Assembly (NCBI GenBank): GCA_013297655.1
Contig: JAAFHV010000039.1
Location: forward strand, 13,575 to 48,004
Length of the DNA: 34,430 nucleotides
Source: Myxococcales bacterium
GTDB lineage: Bacteria > Myxococcota_A > Polyangia > Polyangiales > Polyangiaceae
Direction of reading: 5' to 3'
Positions 17,050-24,973 of the stretch are shown here, piece after piece (positions within the stretch are counted from its first letter, which is position 1; each line of letters begins with the position of its first letter). Made by a program: the position numbers and the translations under genes. Under the pieces are notes generated by a model, which was given only the letters and a program-made list of their open reading frames with translations, did not search any database and was not told the DNA's origin.

Positions 17050-18573
17050 ATGGCAGCGTCGGTCGTCGTGGTCGGAGGTGGCGTCGGCGGGCTCGTGGCC
17101 GCGGTCGATCTCGCGGTGGGAGGCCTCCAGGTGACGCTCCTCGAGCGGCACGCGACGGTGGGCGGCAAGATGCGCGCGGTCGCGGTGGGGCAGAGCTTCG
17201 TCGACTCCGGGCCCACCGTGCTCACGATGCGCGACGTTCTGGTCGATCTCTTCGCCGACAGCGGCGCGAACCTCGACGACTACGTGCCGATGCGCTCACT
17301 CGACGTGATCGCGCGCCATGTCTTCGCCGACGGCTCGCGGCTCGACCTGTTCGCCGACGAGCGCGAGACGGAGCGCGCGATCGCCGACTTCGCGGGCAAG
17401 GCCGAGCTCGACCGATATCGTGCCTTCCGTGCGTACGCGAAGGGGATCCTGGCCGTCGCGGAGGCGCCGTTCATCCGCGCGGAGAAGCCCACGCTCGGCT
17501 CGCTCCTCGGCCGCGTGATGGACACGGGCCTCTTCGCGCTCGCGCGGGTGGACGGGCATCGCACGATGGCGAAGGCGATCGCGTCGCATCTCCGCGATCC
17601 GCGCCTCGTCATGCTCTACGAACGTTATGCGACGTACTGCGGGGGCTCGCCCTACGAGTGCCCGGCGACCTTGAACCTCGTGTCCGCGGTGGAGGCGGAG
17701 GGGGTGAGCGTCGTGACCGGCGGCATGCAGCGACTCGCCGAGGGCCTCGAGAGGCGCGCGCGCGAGCTCGGCGTGGTGGTGCGCACGCATGCCCACGTAG
17801 CTTCGATCGAGGAGAAAAATGGGCGCGCGGTGGGGGCGGTGCTCACCTCGGGCGAGGTGGTCCGCGCCGACGCGGTCGTCCTCAACACCGACACGATCGC
17901 GCTCGGCGCCGGGGCGCTCGGCTCCGCGGACATGGGGCTCGACGCGACGTCGCCGAAGGACCGCTCGTTCTCGGCGCTGACGTATGCGGTGGTGGCGCGG
18001 CCCTCCGGGCTCGAGACCGTCGCGCACAACGTCTTCTTTTCGGACGACTACGTGGCCGAGATGCGCGACCTCGTGCGCGACGCCCGTGTTCCGCGGAGCC
18101 CATCGGTCTACGTGTGCGACCAGGGGCCGGCGGTGGAGCTGCCCGACGAAGCGCGGAAATATTTCATCATCGTCAACGCGCCGCCGACCGGGGATCGGCC
18201 CGCGGCGTGGTCCGAAGAGGAGATCTCGAGATGCGAATCCGTGACGTTCGAAACCCTGTCTCGCCTCGGGCTCCGGCTCGCGCGCGAGGCGACAGTAACG
18301 ACGACGCCGGTCGATTTCGAGCGGCTCTTTCCGCGCACGGGGGGAGCTCTCTATGGTCGCCGGCCGACGGGACCGCTGTCGTTCTTCCAGCGATCGGGGG
18401 CGCGGAGCGCGATGCGAGGCCTCTACCTCGCGGGGGGGAGCGTGCACCCGGGACCAGGCGTGCCGATGGCGGCGCGGAGCGGGCGCTTCGCGGCGCGAGC
18501 GATCCTCGCGGACCTCGCCTCGATCGACCGATCCTCGCGGGTGGCTATCAGTGGCTCTACCTCGACGGGGTGA
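17050..18573 (+). CDS. crtD: Hydroxycarotenoid 3,4-desaturase (CrtD-type, CrtI superfamily)
   Basis: A 507-residue FAD-dependent carotenoid desaturase. It has the N-terminal dinucleotide fold VVVVGGGVGGLVAA, the ERHATVGGKMR segment and DSGPTVLTMR, phrases that distinguish CrtD (acting on 1-hydroxylated acyclic ends) from phytoene desaturase CrtI. The C-terminal FAD-contact region GLYLAGGSVHPGPGVPMA is intact. Together with CrtC it would give 1-hydroxy-3,4-didehydro ends, as in myxobacterial carotenoids. ATG 17050 is the first start after the control region; longer open frames upstream run antisense through crtE. The C-terminus overlaps crtC. It cannot be excluded that it also does the work of the missing CrtI, but its motifs do not favour that. 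Confidence 0.9.
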   Translation: MAASVVVVGGGVGGLVAAVDLAVGGLQVTLLERHATVGGKMRAVAVGQSFVDSGPTVLTMRDVLVDLFADSGANLDDYVPMRSLDVIARHVFADGSRLDLFADERETERAIADFAGKAELDRYRAFRAYAKGILAVAEAPFIRAEKPTLGSLLGRVMDTGLFALARVDGHRTMAKAIASHLRDPRLVMLYERYATYCGGSPYECPATLNLVSAVEAEGVSVVTGGMQRLAEGLERRARELGVVVRTHAHVASIEEKNGRAVGAVLTSGEVVRADAVVLNTDTIALGAGALGSADMGLDATSPKDRSFSALTYAVVARPSGLETVAHNVFFSDDYVAEMRDLVRDARVPRSPSVYVCDQGPAVELPDEARKYFIIVNAPPTGDRPAAWSEEEISRCESVTFETLSRLGLRLAREATVTTTPVDFERLFPRTGGALYGRRPTGPLSFFQRSGARSAMRGLYLAGGSVHPGPGVPMAARSGRFAARAILADLASIDRSSRVAISGSTSTG

Positions 18574-19457
18574 GCGACGACGGCGCGACGTCGATCGTGA
18601 TCATCGGCCTCGTGGGGAACCCGTTCTCGCCCGCGTACGCACGCGCGCGGGCGGCGGGCTCCGGGGTCGCCGACGCGCTCGGCTTTTCGTCGCTCAACGT
18701 CGCGATCCGCGGGAGCCGCGATCGTGTGTGGTCGCTTCGGGAGCGCGCCCTCGGCCCCCTCGATCGGAGCGCCGACGCCCTCGTGCTCGGCGCGAGCGTG
18801 GTGCATTGGAGCGCCGATCGCCTGGAAATCAGCATCGACGAGCGCACGACGCCGATCCTCGGGATCGGGGCGCGGCCGGTGCGTGGCAAGGTCGTGTTTC
18901 GTCCCTCGGGGCTCACCGAGCGCTCGTACGTCCTCGACGAGCACGGTCGCCATGTGTGGTGGCCCGTCGCCCCACGTGGCCGCATCGAGGTGCGCCTCGA
19001 CGAGCCCGCGCTGCGGTTCGAGGGCGCCGGTTACCACGACGCGAACGCCGGGGACGAGCCTGTCGAGCGCGGCTTCTCGGACTGGACGTGGTCGCGTGGT
19101 CACGTGCCGCACGGCGACACCGTGGTCGTCTACGAGACGCACGGAGCGGGCCCCCGCGGCGCGAGCATCACGCACGCCTTCCGCTGGAACGGCCGCGAGA
19201 GCACGAGCTTCGTCGCGCCGCGCGCGCGCCCCTTCCGGCCGAGCCTCTGGGGTATCCCACGCGCCGCCCACGCCGACCCCGGTCACGCGCCGAGACTGGT
19301 GAAAATGCTGGAAGATACGCCCTTTTACGCGCGAAGCTTGGTGGATACACGTATCGACGGGACCTCGCTCCAGGTGGTCCACGAGAGCCTCGCCGCGCAG
19401 AGGCTCACCAAGCCCTGGGTGCGGCACTTGCTCGAGTACAAGATGGGGAAGGGATGA
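18570..19457 (+). CDS. crtC: Carotenoid 1,2-hydratase
   Basis: CrtC adds water to the 1,2 double bond of acyclic carotenoid ends. The region TSIVIIGLVGNPFSPAYARA, then FSSLNVAIRG, and later FSDWTWSR are typical of the family. The earliest start in frame is GTG 18570, which overlaps the crtD stop as GTGA and gives 295 residues. Yet the eleven codons before it read GGYQWLYLDG in frame, matching the conserved GGYxWWYxDA start seen in many CrtC proteins, and no ATG, GTG or TTG lies upstream in that frame for a long way. The protein is thus either a short form starting at the GTG or has lost a start through an indel. The end GKG is followed by crtZ after 37 bp. Confidence 0.85.
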   Translation: MSDDGATSIVIIGLVGNPFSPAYARARAAGSGVADALGFSSLNVAIRGSRDRVWSLRERALGPLDRSADALVLGASVVHWSADRLEISIDERTTPILGIGARPVRGKVVFRPSGLTERSYVLDEHGRHVWWPVAPRGRIEVRLDEPALRFEGAGYHDANAGDEPVERGFSDWTWSRGHVPHGDTVVVYETHGAGPRGASITHAFRWNGRESTSFVAPRARPFRPSLWGIPRAAHADPGHAPRLVKMLEDTPFYARSLVDTRIDGTSLQVVHESLAAQRLTKPWVRHLLEYKMGKG

Positions 19458-19494
19458 GCATGCCGTCCGCGAACGTCGCCGAGCGAGGAGCGTC

Positions 19495-20064
19495 GTGAGC
19501 GCCGTCGTGGTGTGGCTCCCCACGATGCTCGTGGTCGCGGTCGTGATGGACGTGTGGGCTGCGCTCCTGCACGGGCTCGTGTGGCACGGGGTGCTCTACC
19601 GCGTGCATGCGAGCCATCACCGCGCCCGCACCGGCCGCTTCGAGGCGAACGACGCGCTCTCCTTCTTGCACGCTCCTATCGCGATCGTGCTCGTGCTGTA
19701 CGGCTGTCGTGCCGCTCCGGGCGTCACGCGTGAGCTCGCGTTCGGCGTCGGCCTAGGGATGACGCTGTTCGGGCTCGCCTACACGCTGGTCCACGACGGT
19801 CTCGTGCACAAACGTATCCCGGTGCGGTTCCTCGCGCGCTCGCGTTTCCTAAGGAAGATCGCGCGCGCGCACCGGATTCATCACTCGAACGCGCGCGCGG
19901 GGGTGCCGTTCGGGCTCTTCAGCGGGCCGCTCGAGATGTGGCTTCGAGAAAGGCTCGCGACGCGACCGTACGTGCCCAGCGCAGCGACGCCGACGGGCCG
20001 AGGCCGGACGCGACCTTCGTCCACACCGCCGGGTGACGAACCGAGGTCCGCCGCAGGAACGTGA
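19495..20064 (+). CDS. crtZ: Beta-carotene hydroxylase (CrtZ-type, di-iron)
   Basis: This membrane enzyme hydroxylates the 3-position of a carotenoid ring. It has the four histidine clusters of CrtZ: H26-x4-H31, H38-x2-H41-H42, HDGLVH and AHRIHHS, between hydrophobic segments. GTG 19495 is preceded by GAGGAG. The conserved core ends near GVPFGLF (about residue 142); the last ~45 residues are Arg/Pro/Thr-rich and unlike the family. That tail is encoded by bases shared, on the other strand, with the end of the cyclase gene, so it may be read-through after loss of an earlier stop. It closes the crtD-crtC-crtZ operon. A ring hydroxylase implies that a cyclase works in the same pathway. Confidence 0.9.
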   Translation: MSAVVVWLPTMLVVAVVMDVWAALLHGLVWHGVLYRVHASHHRARTGRFEANDALSFLHAPIAIVLVLYGCRAAPGVTRELAFGVGLGMTLFGLAYTLVHDGLVHKRIPVRFLARSRFLRKIARAHRIHHSNARAGVPFGLFSGPLEMWLRERLATRPYVPSAATPTGRGRTRPSSTPPGDEPRSAAGT

Positions 20065-21369
20065 TGAGCTCTCGGGTGCTCGCCGTGTCGCGGAGCACGG
20101 CGGCGTAGGCCTCGTTCCCGGCGCCGTGGAGCGACGAAAACGCCGCGTCGAGGAGCGCGTTGAGCTCGTTCCCGTGGAACGTACCGGACGCCATCAGCGC
20201 GCTGAGGGCGCCCGTGAACGCGTGCACGGGCCGGTCGTCGACCACCGGATCGGGGAGCTCGTCTCCTCCGAGGATGGCGGCGCCGAACGCGTCGCCGACA
20301 GATCGATCGAGCGCAAGGTGGCCCCGAAGCCACAGTAGGTGAGCGGAGAATGCCGAGCGGCGGCGTCGCCGACGAGCACCACGCGTGGATGAGGCGAGCG
20401 TGGCGGCGGCACGAGCCGCGACCAGCCCGGGATGTAACCGAACGTGGGCCGAACGAGCTCGAAATCGCCTGTCTTGTAGCGAGGGAGCGCCTCGAAGAAG
20501 CGCGCGTAAAGGTCGACGAGGGTGCCCTCCGTGGTGGGCCGCGCGTAGTGGAAGAGGTAGACGGTGGTCTCGCCGGAGCGACCGGGGAACGCTTCCCACA
20601 CGTGCTGCTTGCCGTCGACGATGCCCTCGGTCGTCGCCAAAATCTCGCCGACGGTGGGGTCGATCGCGCCGGTTCCAGAGCCGACGGTGAGGCCGCGCAC
20701 CACCCCGCCGACGGTGGGACACACCAGATCGGCGGTGGCGGAAGGGCTCGACGCGCCGCGGGCGTCGATCGCGTAGCGAGCCGTGATTTCTCGAGCAGAA
20801 TGGTTTCGATCGACGAACGCGAGGCGCACGCCGCCGGATCCGCCGGTGAGCGAGACGAGCGTGTGATGATCGTGGAGCTCGACGCCGAGGTTCGAGGCGA
20901 GGGCACGCGCGCGGCCGAGGAGCGAGCCTGCGTCGACGGCGCGATCGAGCACGCCTTGGACTGGGTACGAGCCGCCGCCAGCGAAGCTGCAGGTGCCGTG
21001 GCGGTAGCGGGCGACGATGGTCTCTTCGAGCTCGGGCGCGGAGAGAAGACCGGCGGTGACCAGGGCGTCGAGCTCCGCGCGGCTCGCGTTCCACTCGCGG
21101 TGCGCTTCGCCGACGAGGGCACGATCGAACACCGCGACCCTCAGCCCGCGCTTCGCGAGGACCGGCGCGAGGAGGAGCGAGAGCCCGCCCCCGACGATCG
21201 CGACGTCGACGTCGACGGTGTCTCCGTGGCGTGGACCTTCGCCGACGCGTGGGTCCGCCCTGCGCGGCGCAGCGCGAACCGCGTCGAGGTGGTCGAGGCG
21301 TTCGAGGAGAACGGGGCCGCCCGCTTCGGCGACCTTCGCTCGCGCGCGATCACGAGCCGCGGCGCTCAT
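19919..21369 (-). pseudogene. CruA/CruP-type FAD-dependent lycopene cyclase, frameshifted
   Basis: The N-terminal ~355 residues from ATG 21369 match the CruA/CruP family of lycopene cyclases: a dinucleotide-binding start (VDVAIVGGG), REWNASRAEL (family REWNISRxEL), WEAFPGRSGETTVYLFHY, and VLVGDAAARHSPLTYCGFGATLR. Just after this, near 20301-20310, the frame runs into Ser/Thr/Arg-rich nonsense that stops at 20194. A different minus frame continues sensibly from DRSVGDAFGAAIL to a stop at 19919. One or four missing bases would restore it; the site contains the tandem CGATCGAT. The start overlaps the crtB stop (ATGA). Without cyclase, carotenoid ends would stay acyclic. A sequencing error is possible, so the gene may be intact in the cell. 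Confidence 0.8.
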
Positions 21370-22301
21370 GGTGCGCTCGAAGCGGCGACGAGATCGCGCG
21401 CCGGGGCGAGGGGAGGGAGCGCGAGATCGTGGGGCCGCGGGCCTGCGAACCGCGCTGTCATCGCGCGTGAGATGAGCCAGGCCTTTCGCGGCCCCGAGAC
21501 GCGCGCGCGCTGGGTGACCGAGTCGTGATGGTTCTCTGCGATCGCGCGCCCGATGTCGGAGTAGACGAGGCGCGCGGCGGCGATCGCGGGGCGGCACGCG
21601 CGGGGGAGCTCGGGTATCCCCGCGTCGGCGTTGCGGTAAATGCCGTCGGCGCGGGCGAGCAGGCGCGCGACGACGGCGCCGAGCTTGGTGTCGAACGAAG
21701 GCGCGGCGAGGAACGCGTCGGGATCGAGCCCGGCGTCCTTCATCCAGATGCGTGGAAGATACAAGCGACCTCGGCGTGCGTCCTCGCCCACGTCGCGGGC
21801 GATGTTGGTGAGCTGCATCGCGATGCCGAGATCGCAGGCGCGCGCGAGCACGTTTGCATCGCGAGAGCCCATGAGCGAGGTCATCGCCACGCCAACCGAG
21901 CCGGCCACCCGCGTCGCGTACGCGAGCAAGTCGTGCTCCGTCTCGTAGCTCCTGTTTTCGGCGTCCCAAGCGAAGCCTTCGAGAAGCGCGTCGAGCGGAG
22001 CGCGGGGGAGGCCTTCGTGGCGAACGAGCGCCGAGAGCGCACGATCGACCGCAAATGGCCCTGGATCTGCCGCGTAGATGCGGTCGAGGCGAGCGCGAAG
22101 GAGGGCCACGTTGCCCGTCACGTCCGAGCCCCCGTCGTCGACGAGATCGTCGGCCACGCGACAGAAGGCATAGAGCACGGTCGCGCCGCGGCGCACGCGC
22201 GATGGCAGGAGGAGCGACGCAGCCGAGAAGCTCTTCGAGCCCTTCGAGAGCAGCACTTCGCATGCCGCCAGGTCGGCGGGCTCTAGGCCGTCAGGAAGCA
22301 C
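21366..22301 (-). CDS. crtB: Phytoene synthase
   Basis: Joins two GGPP molecules into phytoene. From GTG 22301 it has 311 residues, with the substrate-Mg-binding motifs DDLVD (51-55) in YAFCRVADDLVDD and DVGED in NIARDVGEDARRGRLYLP, and the early SKSFSAASLLLP typical of CrtB. The reading frame stays open upstream, but that sequence is the crtI remnant read in another frame. GTG 22301 begins the conserved part and overlaps the last 11 bases of the remnant. The ATGA overlap with the cyclase gene couples their translation. Expression should come from the promoter within the presumed CarH operator upstream of the remnant. Confidence 0.93.
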   Translation of the reverse strand: MLPDGLEPADLAACEVLLSKGSKSFSAASLLLPSRVRRGATVLYAFCRVADDLVDDGGSDVTGNVALLRARLDRIYAADPGPFAVDRALSALVRHEGLPRAPLDALLEGFAWDAENRSYETEHDLLAYATRVAGSVGVAMTSLMGSRDANVLARACDLGIAMQLTNIARDVGEDARRGRLYLPRIWMKDAGLDPDAFLAAPSFDTKLGAVVARLLARADGIYRNADAGIPELPRACRPAIAAARLVYSDIGRAIAENHHDSVTQRARVSGPRKAWLISRAMTARFAGPRPHDLALPPLAPARDLVAASSAP

Positions 22302-22503
22302 TCGGCACCACGGAGTCGAGGACGCGCGCCGACGCGAGCCCTCCCTGACGCACGACGCGCGCGCGACCGCCCGGCTGGTCGTGGCGCTCGAGCTCGCTGA
22401 CGTTGCACCCCCGCGCACCGAGAATGACGGCGGCAGCGAGGCCGCCGAAGCCGCTTCCGATCACCAGCGCGCGCCGGTCGCTACCCTCGGGAGCTGCTTG
22501 CAT
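22291..22503 (-). pseudogene. crtI: Remnant of phytoene desaturase crtI
   Basis: Only 70 codons remain from ATG 22503. Residues ~10-53 are the FAD-binding start of CrtI (ALVIGSGFGGLAAAVILGARG, LERHDQPGGRARV), then ~17 residues (LASARVLDSVVPSAS) that do not match the expected GGFxFDxGPT continuation and may be the original C-terminus brought close by an internal deletion. A complete CrtI has about 490 residues. The open frame ends inside the crtB start region, so crtB is still in place as in the usual crtI-crtB order. It could still be translated as a leader peptide, since its ATG lies at the predicted transcription start. A functional crtI must be elsewhere if the pathway works. Confidence 0.75.
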
Positions 22504-22509
22504 GGGGTA

Positions 22510-22537
22510 CGTATAAACCTTATACAAACCTTGTCAA
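22510..22537 (-). promoter_or_regulatory. Sigma-70-type promoter of the crtI remnant-crtB operon
   Basis: On the minus strand TTGACA (22537-22532) is followed after 16 bp by TATACG (22515-22510). The predicted start of transcription falls at or within a few bases of ATG 22503, which suggests a leaderless message. The -35 box and spacer overlap the 11-bp repeats assigned to CarH, so bound CarH would block polymerase. Confidence 0.55.
22513..22534. promoter_or_regulatory. Predicted CarH operator upstream of carH
   Basis: Two perfectly adjacent 11-bp direct repeats, ATAAACCTTAT (22513-22523) and ACAAACCTTGT (22524-22534), agree at 9 of 11 positions. CarH tetramers of the B12-dependent photoreceptor family bind direct repeats with exactly this 11-bp period overlapping a -35 box. 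The site lies between divergent carH and the crtB operon and would allow autoregulation. carH itself has no Shine-Dalgarno sequence before its ATG at 22541. Confidence 0.7.
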
Positions 22538-22540
22538 CGT

Positions 22541-23515
22541 ATGGCCCCCCCGTCCCGCGTCCCGTCCGAGCCGCTGCTCCGTATTCACGCGGTGGCCGAT
22601 CTCACCGGCGTGCCGGAGCCCACCCTCCGCGCGTGGGAGCGTCGTTACGGGATCCCGTCGCCGGTGCGAACCGCCTCGGGGTATCGGCTCTACGGTCCGC
22701 GCGAGATCGGCGAAGTCCGAGAGATGCGGCGCTTGTGCGAGGGCGGCTTCGCGGCTGCCGAAGCGGCAAACCTCGTGCGCGCGAAGGCCGAAGCAGCGGT
22801 CGCCATCGCAGAGCCCGCGGCCGCACCTCCGGCGCCGACGTTTCCGACCGATGCGTACGCGGCGGCGGTCGAAGCGCTCCTCGACGCGGTCGCGCGCTTC
22901 GACGACGACGCCCTCGACGAAACGCTCCGGCGCGTGATGTTCCTCGGCACGCCGCTCATGGTGCTCGAGCGTGTGCTCCGGCCCGCGCTCCACTCCATCG
23001 GCACGATGTGGGAGAAGGGGGAAATCTCGGTCGCGCAGGAGCACCTCGCGTCGCATCGCATCGGCACGTTCATGCGCGAGTCGCTGCGGTTCTCGCCCGG
23101 GGCGAACGCGCAAGACCGTGTGCTCCTCGCGTGCTTCGCCGACGACGACCACGAGCTCGGTATGGTGGGGGTCGCGATGCGGCTCTCGGAGTGGGGGCTC
23201 CGTCCCGTCATCCTCGGCGCGCGCACGCCGCCCTCCGCCATCGCCGCGGCGGTGAACGCGCTGTCGCCTCGTCTCGTCGCGCTCTCGATCACGATCGCCC
23301 CTCCCGAAGAGCGCCTCCGCGAGCTCTGCCGCGACTACGCACACGCGTGCGGCTCCGTACCTTGGCTCGTCGGCGGAGCGGCGGCGAGCAGCGTCGCAGC
23401 TCACGTCGAGGGCAACGGCGGTGTCCTCGTGCCTCCGTCGACCGACGCGCTGAAAGCGATGGTCCTTCGTTTGATGGACGGCGGCCCGAAGCTGCAGGGC
23501 CCGAAGAGCAAGTGA
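22541..23515 (+). CDS. carH: CarH-type B12-dependent light-sensing repressor
   Basis: A 324-residue MerR-family regulator. The N-terminal winged helix has TLRAWERRYGIPSPVRTASGYRLY (residues 28-51, quoted in part). The helical cobalamin-cap domain holds the W-x9-EH motif diagnostic of CarH (Trp157, Glu167, His168). The Rossmann-type cobalamin domain has DxHxxG (Asp202, His204, Gly207), where His204 would be the lower cobalt ligand. In known CarH proteins adenosylcobalamin drives tetramer formation and DNA binding in the dark, and light breaks the Co-C bond and releases the operator. The residue after Trp157 is Glu, where Thermus CarH, as I recall, has the His that binds cobalt after illumination. 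Divergent from the crtB operon; likely targets are the two 11-bp repeat sites. Confidence 0.93.
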   Translation: MAPPSRVPSEPLLRIHAVADLTGVPEPTLRAWERRYGIPSPVRTASGYRLYGPREIGEVREMRRLCEGGFAAAEAANLVRAKAEAAVAIAEPAAAPPAPTFPTDAYAAAVEALLDAVARFDDDALDETLRRVMFLGTPLMVLERVLRPALHSIGTMWEKGEISVAQEHLASHRIGTFMRESLRFSPGANAQDRVLLACFADDDHELGMVGVAMRLSEWGLRPVILGARTPPSAIAAAVNALSPRLVALSITIAPPEERLRELCRDYAHACGSVPWLVGGAAASSVAAHVEGNGGVLVPPSTDALKAMVLRLMDGGPKLQGPKSK

Positions 23516-23608
23516 GCACGCCGCGCACGCCGTGAGCGGACGCGAGACGTGTGCATCATGCAGCTACATCGAGAGCCAGGCCGACGCTCGGGCTCGGTCC
23601 TTTCGACG

Positions 23609-24811
23609 TCAGTCGGCGAGCGCGTCGACGAGGCGGCTCACGTCTCGCTCGGCGACGCCGCAGAGGGCGACACGGAGGGTGCCTTTGCCGGGCACGACGA
23701 ACACGCCCTTTTCGCGCATGCGGGCGGCGCGCGCCTCCGCGTCGTCGGCGAACACGGTGACGAAGAAGCCACCCTCGTAACGGGGATACACGAGCTTGCC
23801 TTTGGCCTTCTCGTTGAACGAGCGCACACGCTGGCGGAGGTTCTCTTTCAGGGCCTCACGCTCGGCTTCGCAGGCGGCGCGGAGGGCCGGATCGGTGAGG
23901 AGCTTCGTGACGGCGACGAGGCCGCCGCGGTTGCAGTTCGACCAGGTGCCACGGCACGAGTAGGCGAGGGCGGCCTCGGTGCGGGAGCGCTCTTGCGCCT
24001 CTGGCTCGCAAGCGACGAGGGCACCTACGCGAAGGCCATAGTGGGTAAACGATTTCGACGCGCTCCAAGCGAACAAGAGTCCAATCTTGCCGAGGAGGGG
24101 GACCAAGTGGCTCATGAACGCGCGCGGCTCGGTCTCGGCGTAGGCGAAGTAGGCCATGTCGCACAGGAGCGTGACGGGGCCGTTTTTCCCGTGCTTCTCG
24201 AGCACGGTGGCGACCTTTCCCCACTCGGGCATGCTCATCGAGTAGCCGGTGGGGTTGTGGCAAGGATCGTTCAAGAAGAGGAGCACGCGACCCTGCGCCG
24301 CGAGCTGCTTCTCGATCGCGGCGTCGAGCGCGTCGACGTCGAGCCCGCCCGCGTCGTCGAACATGCGGAACGTCTCGATCCCGCGGTCGCCCTCGTCGGC
24401 CAGGGTTTGATAGGGGCCCCAGTAGTACGAGGTGGTGAGCATCTTCTGGCCCGGCTCGAGGTAGTTCGCGAGCGCGTGGCGCAAGGCTCCCGTGCCCCCG
24501 GGAGTGGCCGCGCCGCACGCCGCGGAGCGGAGCTCGGGTGACGCGGAGAAGAGGTCGTCGATGACGGCCTTCAAGAACTCGGGGGTGCCGGCGATGGGGG
24601 CATAGGCGGCCCATTCGCCCTCTGGCACCTCACGAATCGCGCGCGCTGTCGCGGGCAAAACCGCGAGCTTCCCCGCGTCGTCCAAGAGGGCGCCGACCGT
24701 CGCGTTGACGATGGATTCTCCCTTGGACTTTCGGCTCGTCGCCTCGCGGTTCAGAGCAAAAATGGGGTCGTCGGCGGGCCGGGAGGAGCGGGAGGGGACG
24801 AGGCGGGACAT
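23609..24811 (-). CDS. PLP-dependent aminotransferase, class I/II
   Basis: From ATG 24811 this has 400 residues of the fold-type I aminotransferase family. Visible signatures are the glycine-rich TPGGTGALRHAL segment, the Asn of DPCHNPTGYS that holds the PLP ring hydroxyl, CDMAYFAY with the conserved Asp/Tyr, the Schiff-base lysine in SASKSFTHYGLRVGA, and a late RVALCG with the carboxylate-binding Arg. The layout resembles aromatic amino acid or aspartate aminotransferases, but the substrate cannot be fixed. In-frame sequence upstream of 24811 is poor, so the ATG is preferred. The carH gene is convergent 93 bp away; no functional link with carotenoids is evident. Confidence 0.9.
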   Translation of the reverse strand: MSRLVPSRSSRPADDPIFALNREATSRKSKGESIVNATVGALLDDAGKLAVLPATARAIREVPEGEWAAYAPIAGTPEFLKAVIDDLFSASPELRSAACGAATPGGTGALRHALANYLEPGQKMLTTSYYWGPYQTLADEGDRGIETFRMFDDAGGLDVDALDAAIEKQLAAQGRVLLFLNDPCHNPTGYSMSMPEWGKVATVLEKHGKNGPVTLLCDMAYFAYAETEPRAFMSHLVPLLGKIGLLFAWSASKSFTHYGLRVGALVACEPEAQERSRTEAALAYSCRGTWSNCNRGGLVAVTKLLTDPALRAACEAEREALKENLRQRVRSFNEKAKGKLVYPRYEGGFFVTVFADDAEARAARMREKGVFVVPGKGTLRVALCGVAERDVSRLVDALAD

Positions 24812-24973
24812 GCCGTCGGAGCCTAGCACTCCGCGCAGAGGCTCGCGTCTCCCGAGCGTCGCGAAAATGGCATCGCCATGCTCACGCGCCACGACGCGAC
24901 GCGTGACGCTGCGTACGCGCGGTGCCTCGTCGTGGTGCGTCGAGCGAGGGAGGCTCGCGTCGCTCCTCGGTCG

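Noticed and set aside
17004-18540. Very long plus-strand open frame continuous with crtC, upstream of it
   Set aside because: It runs in a second frame across crtD, is extremely arginine-rich and shows no family motif until GGYQWLYLDG; only the crtC part is real.
17050-18573. Phytoene desaturase CrtI
   Set aside because: GGKMR and DSGPTVLTMR and the neighbouring crtC point to CrtD; the true crtI start is the truncated piece at 22291-22503.
20194-20290. C-terminal extension of the cyclase in its starting frame
   Set aside because: The sequence is Ser/Thr/Arg/Pro nonsense, while another frame gives a helical, family-like end.
23516-23608. Terminator between carH and the aminotransferase gene
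   Set aside because: GC-rich partial pairings exist, but no stable stem with a T-tract could be found.
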